A DNA stretch of 64,000 nt from Artocarpus heterophyllus (GCA_025403435.1 CM046341.1:5465462-5529461); one strand, 5' to 3'. Numbered from the stretch's first letter, positions 1 to 13,123 are shown. Notes: generated by a model not told the origin, from the sequence alone. Made by a program: numbers and translations.

Positions 1-1354
1 AGTCGGTCAAAAAGAAAATTTAGGATAGTCTAGATCGAATAAAAATGTGAGCCGGCTTATTAATGAAAAGAGAGGCTTAGGGACGACTCGTATTTTTATA
101 AGTGAATCTTAATTTTATTAAATATCTATCTGACTCGACATGGTTTTATGTTGGACCAAAGATTGAGGCTCGATTCAAAGGCTTAGGCTGGACCAGTCGA
201 GCCCCAACCCAAATAGACAAGCCTTGGATCAATCTTTTGGCTCAACCCAAATTCACTTCTACTTTTGGGTCATCCGATGGAAAATGAAGGATTTAATTTG
301 TTGAATTTAAATGTTGTTCGTTTTTGAATTCACTTATGATCTAATGTCAAAGTATGGGTTGAAAATAAGAACAAGGACACAAACGTTGGGCAATTTTATA
401 ACAAGGAGTTCCTAGTGTATTTTTCATTGGGTTCAATTTTTGTGGCCGTTTAAAAGTTGTGATATTAGGTCCTTTAAGTGTATTACTCTAAAGGCATGTT
501 TAACAAACCTTAAATGAATGTAAAGGAAAAAATAATGGCAATATAAAGGAAAGTAAAGTAATAAGAGTGAACATCATTAAGCAGTGGGAGTGAACATTAT
601 TTATTCTCTTTATAGTGTTTACTTAATTTTTTGATGGTGTAATGAAAAACAATCTTATTCCCTTTTTAGTATTTAGTGTTTACTTAGAAATGTAGATTTT
701 ATTCAATATAATTATTAAAATATCATTTTTTTCGTAACTAATAACTATTAAATAATAACGAATGAATTGGGACATATAAGAAAATATGGTATCTATTCTC
801 TTTGATAAGGAATCAATACTAAAGGATGCGAGAAGATTGATATTCTTTTTTTTTCATTTCTTATATTATGTAGGGCCTACAAAACTCTCATGAGTAATTT
901 TATAAGTAAGTATATTATTTAAAGAGAAAGAAAATCACTCTTTACTTTTATTTTTCTTTTCCCTTTTATGGAGAGTAAATATACCCTTATAGTATTGTAC
1001 ATGGTATTATGCCATATAAGATGTCTAACAGGTGTTTTGGATGGGATATACCATATGCTTTAAATGTAAAGTGAAAGTTGGAGGAAACTTGTAAAACTAG
1101 ACGTAGGGTTTAAAGGGGCAACATCTATTGATAATAGCCTTGATGAAAGGCAAATTAGAGAGGACTATTAAATTAGAGACGGCTATCAGGATTCAAGAAG
1201 AACAATGTGTATCTATCTAAGAGCAAAGTGAAGTTGGCCGGTGTTGTTGAAGAACGTGGTCGATGTGAGAGTGCTTCGACATGATGATGCGAACTATTAG
1301 TAAAGTGTTTTACATGACATGTGTCTATTAAGGATTTCCATAAAACATCAACGA
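1..1354. other. Intergenic, AT-rich, no gene recognised
   Basis: Only short unconvincing reading frames are present (for example 102-287 on the plus strand), with no recognisable domain and no splice-linked neighbours. Around 170-205 there is a small imperfect palindrome built on GGCTCGA/TCGAGCC. The stretch 480-1000 is rich in purine runs and looks like decayed transposon sequence, but I could not define ends or target duplications. Confidence 0.5.
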
Positions 1355-1443
1355 TGTTAAGCACCATCTACTAATAGAAGGCGAGTCTAACAATGTGGGA
1401 CCCATAAGTGAGGCCTACCTTTTATTAGTTATGGTGCTTAGCA
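1355..1443. repeat. Short foldback (MITE-like hairpin)
   Basis: The left arm reads TTAAGCACCATCTACTAATA and the right arm, read on the other strand, CTAAGCACCATAACTAATA. The arms are about 28 bases and the loop about 35, with the loop containing GTGGGACCCA. The whole structure is about 89 bp. It could be a deleted MITE or a transcribed hairpin. No target duplication is convincing. Confidence 0.55.
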
Positions 1444-4400
1444 TTGGTGGCATCTTTAAACATTTTTCATGTATATATTTGCACCGAGCTAGAATCAATT
1501 AAACTGCTTAACACTACTCTATGTTTAACCAACTATTGCTTATTGATATTTACAATTTTATTCTCTTAAATTTAATTTATTTTCGCATCCTAGCTAAATT
1601 AGACTATAGTCTACAATAAAATAGTGCATAAACATCTCAATATAAATAACACATTTTCTAGCTACCCTGTATCTATGGTTCTAATTCCAACATAGAGATT
1701 GAGACCTTATTTAGAAAAGAACATATATACAAAGTGTCTTTCTAGCTTTGAGTGACCAATCATCAAGTTTACCATTTGAAAACAACTAAAACTCATTAAA
1801 TATAATATCCATGCACTTGACATAGCCTAAAAATTTGGATTATTCTATTAGCAATAGCATAAACTAGTTATGAAATTGCATATTCTCAAGCTCTACACGT
1901 TCCCAAGCATTTATTTATTCATTTGTGTCACAGCACGTATTCTATTAAAATTTTCTTATTCTTAGTTGAAAGATTCTTAAACAAACTAGATAGAGGATTC
2001 GGGATAATATACAAATTACATAGGATTTATAAATGCCTTGGAAATGTTCCTTGGGGAGCCTAAACACCTATAAAATACACAATGTTATTAATTAAGTTAT
2101 TTAGAAGATAGTGTAGAATATTTTATGAACTGCAATTATCAATCAATCTAAACAATCTGGTCAAACCCATATTCTATAATTGCGCTAATCTGTGTATAAT
2201 AGAATAATCATAGATTCAAATTCATCTAACATAGAATATATATACACACACATATATATATATATATATTTATTTATGTATTAAACATTTGTACTATTTA
2301 ATAAACATACATATATTTTCTAGTAGAGGTTATTCTTCCACCAGGAAGAATTTTTGAAAACTTTAAAATTTCTAATATTTCTGTTTTTTGGTAGTAGATC
2401 TTGCTTCATTATTAATAGGCAAAAAATCTAAATAAAATTGGGTTAACTTTGATTTTACCTAGAAAACTCTGGAAATTAAAAAAAAAAACACTACAAATGT
2501 CTGACCTGCAATTTGGCAATTAATTTAATTTGTAGATAACCTTGGAGAATCTTTATGTATATCTCACACACACACACACACTAGGCAGTGTAGCCAAATG
2601 GGACACGTCAAGTCTATTATAAAATTTAAGAATCTTCTGAGTTTTATTCCTCTAGTACACCACGATCTAAGTTAATAATATAAAAATATTCCTATAAAAA
2701 TGGCAAGACATGATAAAATAATAATATGACATAAGTAATCATAGGCCTTTGAAATTATAAATAAATCTATTTTGTAATGGAAATGATTTACTTATAATTA
2801 CTCGATGAGGAACTTTAATATTCTTTCTAGACTACCGAGTGCTTGATAAAAAAAATTAGGAGCATCAAACCATGATTATAGTAACGTGAATACAAATTTC
2901 AATTAAAAAAAAGACGATTGGATAGCTTCCCACAAAAGTTTCCTAGTTGGAATTATTAAATTAGATAATGTTCATGAAGATGAAACCAATACCACCCAAC
3001 CACGTAATTCAATGTTGATGTTTGTCTTATTCTAATCGAAATAATCTCTACCTAAAATAATTGAAAGGATTCATTCCTTAATCCAATGCCTTGTTGCATT
3101 ACGCATCCACTAACGACCATTCATCATCATCTAATGATCTATATATTCTCAATCCCACAACAGTACTTTTAAAACGGCCCAGACTTAATTCTCGATCTAT
3201 TATAGGGTTTGGAGCGTTGATTTGAATTAATTCTTTTGAACTTTTTTTACAATGTAAAGTAAAAATAAGCTACATATATTAGAAAACTTTCATATGCTAT
3301 AGTGTTTTGAACTAATTGATTCAAACCAATACTAATAAGCCCCTATTAGCTTATTGCAATTTTAAATCATTTTCATCGGTTGGTTTTAAAAATAGAACAA
3401 ATACGAACCCATGTAGTTAGAACAGTGTTATTTTAAATTTTTAAATCAAAATCACATATATTACGTGTTCTATTAATAAAATCAATAAAATATTATTTTC
3501 AGCTGCCAACATCGTGTGTATATTTTATCATCTTTTTTACACCCTAATTGATAAAAATGACCAAAATTGAAACAAAATAATAGATCATAGATTACGTGTT
3601 ATGGATTAAGCTTGTGATGAAGTGAAATTGAGGATGAAATTCATGAACTAGTTGCAAGATTAACCCTTATTAATGTCATGTGCGGGACTGGCAGTGGTGA
3701 GTACCCTTTTTCTTTTTTTTTCCTTTTCCGTTTCTTTTTAACAAGAATAAGGTTTCATTGTTCAAGTTTTAAAGCACCTTCTAGAAGGTCAACCGGAACT
3801 TCTAATGGTTCTTTTCAGATGTGCCCTTAACTGTACAACGAAGAATTGATGTTGGCATTTTTGATGTTTATTGGCATTTTCAGTGGTCACTTGTTTGCAT
3901 GATGGCACGACAAACGTAATTATGAACACGGAATTAATGTTAACACAAAACTAACACTTTTCCGCAAATCATGGCACAAACTACGTACTTATGAACAGGA
4001 AGAAAAACAACCCAACAATAATAAAAGTATTTTTGTTTGGCTTCTTCACCAGCACATTCGGCATGTGAGAGAGAAAGATTAAACGAAGCAAAGTTAACTT
4101 TGTCTTTGACGTGATGTGTAAAGAATATTAAAGATTCCAAAGTTTCCAAGTTTGAACAATCGTTGGGAAAGGGTACAAAGCCACCCAAAATAATGCTTCC
4201 CCCAAACGTTTCACACTGAGAACAGCAATTTCCCTCAGATCCTTCCTATACAGGCTTCTGTGTCGAGGCCTTTCTTTTATGGATGTAGGATTCTATTTGG
4301 GGGGTAAGAACAATAATGCCTAGTGAAAGTGAAACTTCTAGGAATTTCTAACACTTCTAATCGTACCCAAAAAAAGGATAAAAAAATAAAAAAGACCATA

Positions 4401-4461
4401 TATCAGGAAGCGAGGAAGAACATCGCCCCGAGTTCATCCTGTATGTTATGTTATGATATGC
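1444..4461. other. Intergenic, 3' flank of the KMS-type gene
   Basis: I see no gene here. There are short microsatellites: (CA/TA)n at about 2241-2270 and (CA)n at about 2566-2581. The last few hundred bases before 4462 must hold the 3' UTR of the minus-strand gene, but no clear polyadenylation hexamer stands out. The short minus-strand frame at 3940-4188 has no recognisable family. Confidence 0.5.
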
Positions 4462-7400
4462 CTATGTCTTTTTTGTTAAAGCAGCTATTTCCTGGTCCTG
4501 TTGTTTCTTCAGATACCTCTGAGCAGTCGCATTCACAATCTTCACAAAGAAGTTCATAAGCATCAGCCACACAACCGTGTTCCAAACCGAAGCGAACGAG
4601 AAATTCCACTTTTTCACCTGATGAGATGAGGGGTTTTAGAAAATAGTAAAAGATTAAAATGCCTTAAAAAATGTGAAACTAAATGGATGCACTCAACGGT
4701 TTTTTATGGTGATCACCTTGCTATCTGAGGATGCGGGTGCTGCAGTGAGATATTTTTCTTTCACGGCGTCGAGCTTGGCGGTGAGGTTGGGGAGTGCAGA
4801 TGCAAAACCGGGGATGAAACTCAGAACCCAAATCAATTCGTTCTCTATCCAATTAAGAAGTTGATTGTTGCAAACTGCAATGATGAAAACCGTCTGCAGG
4901 GGAAAAGCACAAGGAAAAAAAACATCATTGATGACACACAAATTGACGAAGCACTTGACAGAATATACAGAATAGTGAAGTATTAGATAGTTCAAAGAAA
5001 CAAATCTAAGTTGATCTTCCACTCTAGTTAAGGCAGTAAAAAAGATAAGATAAACTTTGACAAACCTGTATGTGGGTCTTAATAATTGCCTTCCCAATAA
5101 GAGTAGAAAGGAAAAACTTCCAAAATGGAATTCCAAATTGTCCACACATGATGCCAGCAAGGTCAAATAGAGGATTTGGCACCTGAAAAAAGCATACAAG
5201 TTAGGTGGGAAAACAGATTAATAAAATTAAATGATCCATATGATTTGAAATATGTACATAATTTGTTTCTATACTAGACCAAGTTTTCGATAACATGTAT
5301 GGTCCCCTCCTCAAAGGTGATTGATGAAGAATAATGAGAAGTTATTAAAAAAAAAAAAAAAGTTGGACCTAAAGTGAATAACATCATCGTGACATGTGCA
5401 TTACTTTCTACTTTCCAAATTTCCCTTATAAACAGGACATTCGGCTCTTTATTGGCACGTCATAGGGATGGACCAATATGAAAAGACCATAATTTCAGCC
5501 ATGCAGAAGAAGCAAGTAATGGTTAAAGTACATTATTATCGAGGACAAAGCAGATGGAGTGCCATTACTTAAGCAACTAGATCAAGGAGAGTAAGAAAAT
5601 ATGCAAAAGTCGTTCAAAGACATGCTTGTAGTTATTTCTTTCAACATAAAACTTCATTTCACAGGACGATCTGAAAGGTCAATGTTCAAGTCTAAAACCT
5701 ACAAAGGAATGGTAATATATTTTATTAAAACAATGTTTGGTAATGAAGCAGGAAGGGACCGAGACTAACCGAAGCAAGTATTAAGATTGTAACGAAGTTC
5801 AAATGTTGTGAGTGTGACAAAAGCCAGCGCCGTATATTTCTCAAGTGAATAGCCAAAAATCCCTTATCCTCATTTGAAGAGTTATCAAATTCTTCCATGG
5901 CATCTACTCTGTTACCCGATGTACTCGCTGCATAAAGTAGTAAATAACAAATAAGTCATAAAGGTCGTATGATTTCTAAAAAAAAAATCTGTTTAACACA
6001 GGTGATTGCAATTTCTATATACAACTAGGCGATAACATTACAGATCTTAATTAGAAGCAAGCTAACATCCTTGAAAAGTTACACGTAAACACATAGAAGT
6101 TTGCAAAAAGACTGCAATTTTTCCAGAATGGAAATGTGCGGAATGAAGTTTCCCTTCTATGCCGAGTTACGATGAACCTCTATTTTTCTCTACAATAAGG
6201 TATCAGGAGTTCCAAGAAAAAGAAATTTGATATGCTGTATTAGTATACTCATACTACCTATTTGATAAATAACGGATTTCAGGAGGATGGAACAATAGTT
6301 TCTTCTGCATACCTGCCCTTGAAATAAAATATGGAGGAAGCTCTCCTATGGCTGTTCCAATGCCCCATAGGATAGCCTCTACCTGAACCTGTGGCAATAT
6401 GCTGCTAAGTGGTACCCGCAACCCGTGTTCTAATGGAAACAAAGGGGGTCCAAATTCAGAACAATCTTTATCAAGCCATGAAGGACCTCTTTCCAACTGT
6501 ATTGTATCATATGGAGCACTTTTTAAATCAACTCGGCCACACTTCATTGCTTTTATGGTGAAAAGCGCAATATGAGGACCAAGGTATAGGACAAAAGTAT
6601 GCAACCCAGATCCTGAGCAAAGCAAGAAGGAAAGATTATGTTACATTTCTAATAATGATACACTGAAGCGTGTAGAAAAGAATCAATAGACCATCTAAAG
6701 TTTTATTATATTAAAGGGCAAAGCTAGGGGTTTAAGATGAAAAAAGAAATCGTGTATGATGTTTCTAATCCAAGATAATAGCCACTATAAGACCAAAATT
6801 AGTACGAAAACTAAATATTTTGAGTCACAAATACAAATATACAGCACAATAGTTCATGGTACTTCTCATCTACACAAACAATGCTTACCTAGACCAATTG
6901 AAGATGCAACTCCAAGGGCCATCCACCATAATCCAAACCGAAAATACTTTACAAGCTTCCTCAACATGCTGCAAAACAAGATAAAAATAGAATTCACTAA
7001 AGGAAAGTAGTACTTGTACAATTTGACAAATAAAATGCCAAGATCGAAAAAAAAAATTGATTCTTCACCATGAAAAGGAAATAATAATAACAATGTGCAT
7101 GAAATTCTTCATGCTTGTCAAAGGGGCTTAAAAGCTTTAACCTTCTTTTTATGTTTCTTAGAAATAAAGACAAATAAACTGCTTTATGCTTGCATCTATC
7201 CATCTACTGATCCGATAAGCATAAAAGCAATAAAACGTTGGTAGGGAAACGAAAAGCTGGGTCATAAGAAAATCATTATGTTTTATACGGTCATATTGTA
7301 GATGGCTCCTTCCGAAGGTTACGAATTTAATCTGGGTAGGACTGTAATAAATTTACAAACAAAATCTATTTCGCAACATACCTTCTCATGGGGGCCATCA

Positions 7401-8128
7401 ATGGTCACAAGATGAACTCCAGCAGCCAATGATAGAGTACTCAATAGCATAAGCCAACCGCCTTTCGCCAATAGATATGATATCGAATGCTTAATATATA
7501 GGAAAACGGCCAAAACAAAAAACTTCAAAGTTTTGAAGGGTTGTGTTGCTAGTGTCAAATTTTCTAGATCTTGCTGATGTTTCTCGCGCAGCCCTGCAGA
7601 ATAAAACAACTCTATCAGCTAATAATAGGATTCAATCAGCACTCGTTAGCTTGTTTCAAAGGACTAAAACTTAAATTTCTCATTTTTTCCATTTCGTAAC
7701 AATATTCAACAGAACCAAAACTTGCCCTAAAGAAGGAACATGCCTAACCAACAAAAATTTAAAAAATAAATAAATAAGAGTCTTGCACCATTGGTTAAAA
7801 GTTATATCTAGCCTCCAAGTATCATTAGCAATAAATTGTTCATATTTTCAACAGACGCTTTTCTTTGCAAAATGGCTTAGCCCAAAGAAATAAATATTTA
7901 TGTTTCAGACCCAATTCCCAAATAAGCAAATTTAGATTAAAAAATTGAAAGATTCGATTTTTACAGACCCAAAAATGTAAAGCCCAGTTTCAATACGAGT
8001 CTAAACAATCAAAATCCAATTAACTGAAATAACAAGAACAACCGATTCAGAAAGCTGATAATTCAATGTATTAGAGAAAAACAAAATCTGGGTTTTTAAG
8101 TTAAGGGATTACATTTCACATTATCTAT

Positions 8129-8159
<31 letters not shown>

Positions 8160-8244
8160 GAAAAAACTAACCTGATATCGACGTGTCAATTCTTTGAGAG
8201 GAAGATGAAGAAGATGAAGAAGGTGTTCGTTTTCGGGAACCCAT
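4462..8244 (-). CDS. KMS1: Vacuole membrane protein KMS1-like (VMP1/VTT family)
   Basis: ER multi-spanning membrane protein of the plant KILLING ME SLOWLY / animal VMP1 family, needed for early secretory traffic and linked to autophagy in homologues. There are eight exons on the minus strand: 8244-8172, 7593-7382, 6955-6889 (or from 6968), 6612-6313, 5927-5770, 5182-5066, 4893-4717 and 4617-4462. All introns are GT-AG. The start is [11 protein letters not shown] with a serine run, followed by a charged [12 protein letters not shown] helix, then hydrophobic segments. Exon 4 carries the family signature [17 protein letters not shown] and [11 protein letters not shown]. Exon 6 gives [20 protein letters not shown], the VTT/SNARE-associated core, and the C-terminus is lysine- and glutamine-rich. 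The predicted length is 419 aa with the 6955 acceptor, close to the family norm of about 416. Oddity: the normal acceptor (exon from 6968) leads to a frameshift; see findings. It could equally be a KMS2 orthologue. Confidence 0.93.
8128..8156. repeat. (AATA)n microsatellite in intron 1 of the KMS-type gene
   Basis: About seven AAAT/AATA units lie a few bases inside the first intron, just downstream (minus strand) of the exon 1 donor at 8171-8170. Confidence 0.85.
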
Positions 8245-8487
8245 TATGAGGCTCTCGCAAAAGCGAAGATTCACAAGCCCTCTCTTTTGTTATACATGAA
8301 TGAAACGAATTCTCTGAAGAAAATGTGTATATAATATATATATATATATATAATATAGATCGATGCCGATCAATAGGTTGAAGTTAGACTCAAGATTTCG
8401 AAAACGAGAATTTCAGATCTGAAATTGCGAAACTGAGACCCTCTTCAGAAGTTTGCGTGAAGACCAGAGGGGAGCTTTTTTATCGGT

Positions 8488-8518
<31 letters not shown>

Positions 8519-9022
8519 GTATCCTTCCCAGGACCCAATTTAAGGAAATTTTTTATTGTTTTTCTTATAACACTTCCCTAAAAAAATAAATATATATATA
8601 TATTTATATTCTATTAATATGTGATGATGAAAATGATTTTTCTTCGAGTATAGCTTTACACTATCGTGTAATAAAGAGGAAGAGAAAATAGAAGAGAGAA
8701 AAATAAAATAAGAAATACAAAAATAGAATAGATTAAAAATAGAAAAATGGTTTTTTCTATGGGTTGTTTGCCATAAGAGGATGGAGAACGAGTTATTGTA
8801 TGAGTATTATTTTACTCATTGTTATGAATTTTTGCTATGAAAATTAGTCTAAAGAGATGATTATATTTTATTTTACATCTTTAACTTTATCTCTCGTTTA
8901 TTTATTCATAAATATTTAGCATGAAAATAGTTCAAATAAATAAAAATATTTTATTTTACGTGTTTGAAATTTTCTCAAATTTTCTATGGTTGAGCCTATT
9001 TTTACTATGTTCACTTTATTTC
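8245..9022. promoter_or_regulatory. Upstream region of the KMS-type gene with TA and CT microsatellites
   Basis: Read on the minus strand, the sequence before the ATG at 8244 holds a (TA)n run at about 8330-8354 and a (GA)n run at about 8492-8519, which is CT on the plus strand. GA/CT tracts are common around plant transcription starts and 5' UTRs, so this is a plausible core promoter or leader. That is inference; there is no transcript evidence. Beyond 8600 the DNA is AT-rich with purine runs and no gene. Confidence 0.45.
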
Positions 9023-10360
9023 TGTTTGGTAGGAGGAAAAGAAAATAGAAAGGAAAAGAAAATTGTAAAGGATAGAAAATTGAAAGAATAAAAAAGATTT
9101 TTGTTTTCTCTTTAGTTGTTTAGTATGATAGGGAAGAAAGAAAATAAATTTACCTTAACTTGTTTGGTATTGAAAGTAAAACCCGAATGATAGAAAAAGT
9201 ATAATCACTATAATTATTTTTTTGCCCAAATATTTTTAAATGTTTTTTTTGCTTTGGTTGAAAATGCTTCCATTAAACTAAAATCAAAACCCAACAACAA
9301 AAACACATTTAAATAGTTATAAGGATTTTTTACTCTTTTTTGAGGACACACACGCATATTAAATATCAAAATTTACACTTTTCTGTAATTATCATAATTT
9401 ATGTGATATCAAAATGGAGGAATACTCATTTAATTAGGTGCAATATAACACAAGAAATATTTTTAATTTTAATTGTTCTCATTATATGTGTATGTGTATA
9501 TATATTGCTAATTAGTTTCTTATATATCAACATGTTAAATTCACATGCTCTAAGCATTTCCAGGTAGGGCTAGCAATTCAGACACGACACAATGACACGA
9601 TACGAAAACGATACAAGATAAACAGGTTTGGACCGGACGTTTATTATTTGTGTCATAAATAGGTTGGCACGAATAACACGAAAATAAACAGGCTGGATTC
9701 GTGCTAACACGCTAAACACGCCTTAACACGTTTAATTAAACAGGCCGTAAACGTGTTAACATGGCACGACACAACCCGCCCATTTATAACACATTTAAAC
9801 TTAAAAATAAAAATATTTGAAATATTTATAGTAGGTTAGTATTAATTAGATATTGTGTTTTTGTTAATTTTCTTTATTGGCTTTAAAAAAAAATTAAAAT
9901 TTTTAATTTTTTTTAATTTTTAGTTAATTGAGTTATAAACATGTCATATGCGTGTTATTATTATGTAACCAGTCACGGCACGTTTAATAATTGTGTTAAT
10001 CGTGTTGTGTTCATGTTCGGGCTAAACGTGTCGTGCTGTAAACGTGTCGACACGAACATGATACGAACATTATTATTGCTACCCCTATTTCCAGGTCATA
10101 TTTAGTTATTTATTCTTGTTGGTTGGTATTCATAACCGAAAACCACAACTTATTAATCGCTGTCGAGTGTTGTGAGTTACAATTCTTTTTGTTTCTCGTG
10201 CAGTTTGAAGGGATAATTTTGTAATTTTATCTCATTCATGTAATTGTCAATCTTTTCTCTTTAGTAATCTATCCATTTTGAGAGGAAAAAATAGAGTTAT
10301 CCGCCTATTTTCTTTTCGACCCTATTTTCTTTTCCACTCAAACTTCCCTCCTATCAAACA
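9023..10360. repeat. Purine-rich inverted arms flanking the hAT-like element
   Basis: TGTTTGGTAGGAGG followed by AAAAGAAAATAG at 9023-9048 is matched on the opposite strand at 10321-10360 (TGTTTGATAGGAGG then AAAAGAAAATAG). Related TGTTTGGTA modules occur at about 9163 and 10430. This looks like an older foldback element into which the 523-bp hAT-like element inserted. The outer ends and target duplication are not resolved. Confidence 0.4.
9565..10087. mobile_element. Non-autonomous hAT-like element with 8-bp target duplication
   Basis: A 523-bp element starts TAGGGCTAGCAAT and ends ATTGCTACCCCTA, giving near-perfect terminal inverted repeats. It is flanked on both sides by TTTCCAGG (9557-9564 and 10088-10095), a perfect 8-bp target site duplication. 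Both subterminal regions are crowded with ACACG/CGTGT motifs, as expected for subterminal transposase-binding repeats of hAT elements. It has no coding capacity. Eight-base duplications and short TIRs point to the hAT superfamily. A second member of the family lies at 36124-36761. Confidence 0.88.
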
Positions 10361-11699
10361 TCTTATCTTATTAATTTCCATCTTAAAATCCCTCGAACAT
10401 TTTCTTTCCTTCCACTTTCATTCGTACCAAACATAGGGTAAATCTCTTCACTTTTTCCTTCCTTCAACTTATATTCAATATCAAAGATAACGGTTCTTTA
10501 AAAAAAAAAAAAACATTTCTGCGTAGATTTGTGAGTTGTTTTGAATGTAATATGAGTATTGGATTCAAATCTAAGGGACAGAATTTTTTTAATTTTAATT
10601 ATTTTGTTATTATTATTTTCGAGGTAATGATTTTTTAGTATTGACAATCTAGTATGGAGTAGATATAACTGATAAGTGCGCATGATGAAAAAATTTGAGA
10701 GCTTAGAAAATAGTGAATTTTTTTTTTTTAACATGGGCAATAATGAAAAGTTTAATTCCAGAAAGCATTTCACATAGTTACTTCGTTTTCTTTCCTTTTT
10801 TTTTTTTTTTTCTTTCAGCAAATAATTTTCTTACATCAAGTTGTTTGCAACGATTCCCCTAAAATAATAAGAAGAAAAATTTTGTTACCAACAATTCCAC
10901 TTTAAAATATGAAAAATATCAAACGAAGATATTTTCCAATAATTTATATATTCATATGACTACAGAATATAAAAATTATATATTCATTCCAATGATGGCT
11001 AGTGACACTATTGCATAATTTGCATGCTTGATAACAATCTATGAAAGAGACAAACAAAAGGTAGGAAAAAAAAATTATAGGGTTCAATTCCTTTTTTTTC
11101 TTTTTTTTTCTTTTCTTTTCTTTTTTTTTTTTTGGAGAATGAGGGTTTCCTCCATTTTTTTATTTGAGGGGAGGATTACTAGATTTTACTCAAATTGCAA
11201 TTATATTATTTGATTTGATAAAAAAATTTCAAAGAAATTTAAATAATTAAATAAATGAGATCAAGTTCGTATAGAACAAAAACGTCCATAGCCATAGTCA
11301 ATTATTCGCAAGAGAAAGCCTGATAGGTACGCTAGATTTTTGTATAATTAGTACATCTATAAACTCGAGCAAAGCTCATTAATTGTGTGCCGTAGCTCGA
11401 CCGATCAAATTAAGGGACCCTCATGAATAATTTTTACATAAAAAAAAGCTATCAAATTAAGCGTCAACGTGAAACTAAAGTTTCCAAAAAAGTAAAAAGG
11501 ATCAAAAGTGATTTTCCACCACCATCGTTTATATCGGGTTTGTGGGTCAATAAAAAAAATAATAAAAAAAAAAAGACAAGAACAAGAACAAGAACATCAA
11601 TTTCAAGCAAATCAAAACACCAAGAAAATTTCCCCAAGTTTTGATCTCTTCCCTCTTACCATGTCACAATTACGAATTTTGGTTTTCTCCAAAATTTTG
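10088..11699. other. Intergenic, no gene recognised
   Basis: AT-rich DNA with long poly-T/poly-A runs (about 10498-10513, 10719-10730, 10796-10812, 11086-11132). Apparent open frames here are by-products of homopolymer tracts. I see no domain and no splice structure. Confidence 0.5.
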
Positions 11700-11865
11700 G
11701 AGGGTGTTTGGAAGGATAGTGGGAACCACTTTTACTGTAGCATGTGAGAGTTTCATACTGTGGTATATTTTTTATTGTTACTGTAGCATATGAGAGCTTT
11801 ACACTGTTTATAACTGAGATTGTGGTAAAAACTGAGTGGTTCCCACTACTGCCAACCACCCCCTC
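11700..11865. mobile_element. MITE, family A copy 1
   Basis: Terminal inverted repeats: the element starts GAGGGTGTTTGG and ends CCAACCACCCCCTC, and just inside each end AGTGGGAACCAC is repeated inverted. The interior has two copies of TACTGTAGCAT(G/A)TGAGAG about 60 bp apart. The same interior motif occurs at 23611-23769 and 26440-26596, so this is a small repeat family. No clear target duplication is visible. Confidence 0.65.
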
Positions 11866-13123
11866 AATCATATCAAGTAATTCAATCTTTTTTTTTTCCC
11901 TTTTCCATTTTATTTTTGTGTTTTTCCCCTATTAAAACTGATTTAAAGTTATTCTCTCTTTAAAAGAAAAAAGTTATTGTCATTTGTCAATGGCTACAAA
12001 CTTTCGGCAAGTCAAGGATGCTCAAGGATATTCAAAAGCACATTTGGCATATAAATGCACTTAAGATAGGTTTTTTATTTTTTATTTTTGAAGGATGCAG
12101 TTAAGAGAGTTGGGATAAGAAGAAAAACCAGTCAAATGTCTCATCATATATTATTTACTGCTAAAAAATTAGTTGCAATTAAAGCTTAGAGGGAATACAT
12201 ATATAGATATTATATGTTTTCTTTTTCAGTACATCTGATAAAACATAAATAAACATATGATTTTCAGGTTTATCACATGCACTGCACGTTCTGTTGTGGC
12301 ATAAAATATTCCCATTTTAATTGGCTTTTTTAATGACTAAATAAAAGAAATAAACACAAATTATTGATAATAATGTTGCATCGTATTTTTTATTTCAATA
12401 GGGAATTATTTTTTTTAGATATATCCTAAATTAAAAAGTATAAAAACCAGGTAGCTAGAATGACTGGCCAATCAGGGACATTATTGCATAGTTGCATGTG
12501 CTATGGATCCTGCAAGAACAAGACAACACACTTCTCAATATATGTTTTTTCATATTTTTCTTTTATTCAAGTACTTAAATTAAATCTATGTCTATCTTAT
12601 GAAATATTTTAAATATCTTTTTCGATTTCAAAATCCTATGAAAAAACAAATACACATGGGAAAACATTTCATTTGGTAGTTAATATATAGTTACGGTTGG
12701 GTTGGAAGTTGGAAACCATTAGAATTATTATATATAAACACATATCTAAACACATGTATGTGATATTATTTTATTGTGTGTGTATGTGTGTGTGTATATA
12801 TGTATATATATCTAGGGATTCTAATGCGAAAACAATAAAAAATCATACTCATGGAAGACTATTTGCCAATGCTAACATTAGTCCCTACAAATTTCTAAAT
12901 TTTTAAGAGTCAGTGATCAGCCACAAAATCAATAAATACTGTGAGACCAAAAAAAAAAAAAAAAAACCCAAAGAAAAGAAAACGAGAAAAACAGAAGGCA
13001 TGGTGAAACCAAAACGCACATTGTAAGCTTCCAACGTAAAATTTTTAGTATTTTGATATTTCAAATTTTATTTGTCCAGAACGTTTTGCTAGTGCATGGA
13101 GAAAATGCCCTACTAGAGGATAC
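11866..13123. other. Intergenic, no gene recognised
   Basis: AT-rich sequence with a (GT)n/(TA)n microsatellite at about 12775-12812 and a poly-A run at about 12950-12966. No coding region, RNA gene or element with definable ends was recognised. Confidence 0.5.

Noticed and set aside
4693..5199. 168-codon minus-strand frame as a separate gene
   Set aside because: It runs through exons 6-7 and the intron of the KMS-type gene. Only the part 4893-4717 is in the real frame; the rest is intron and off-frame exon 6.
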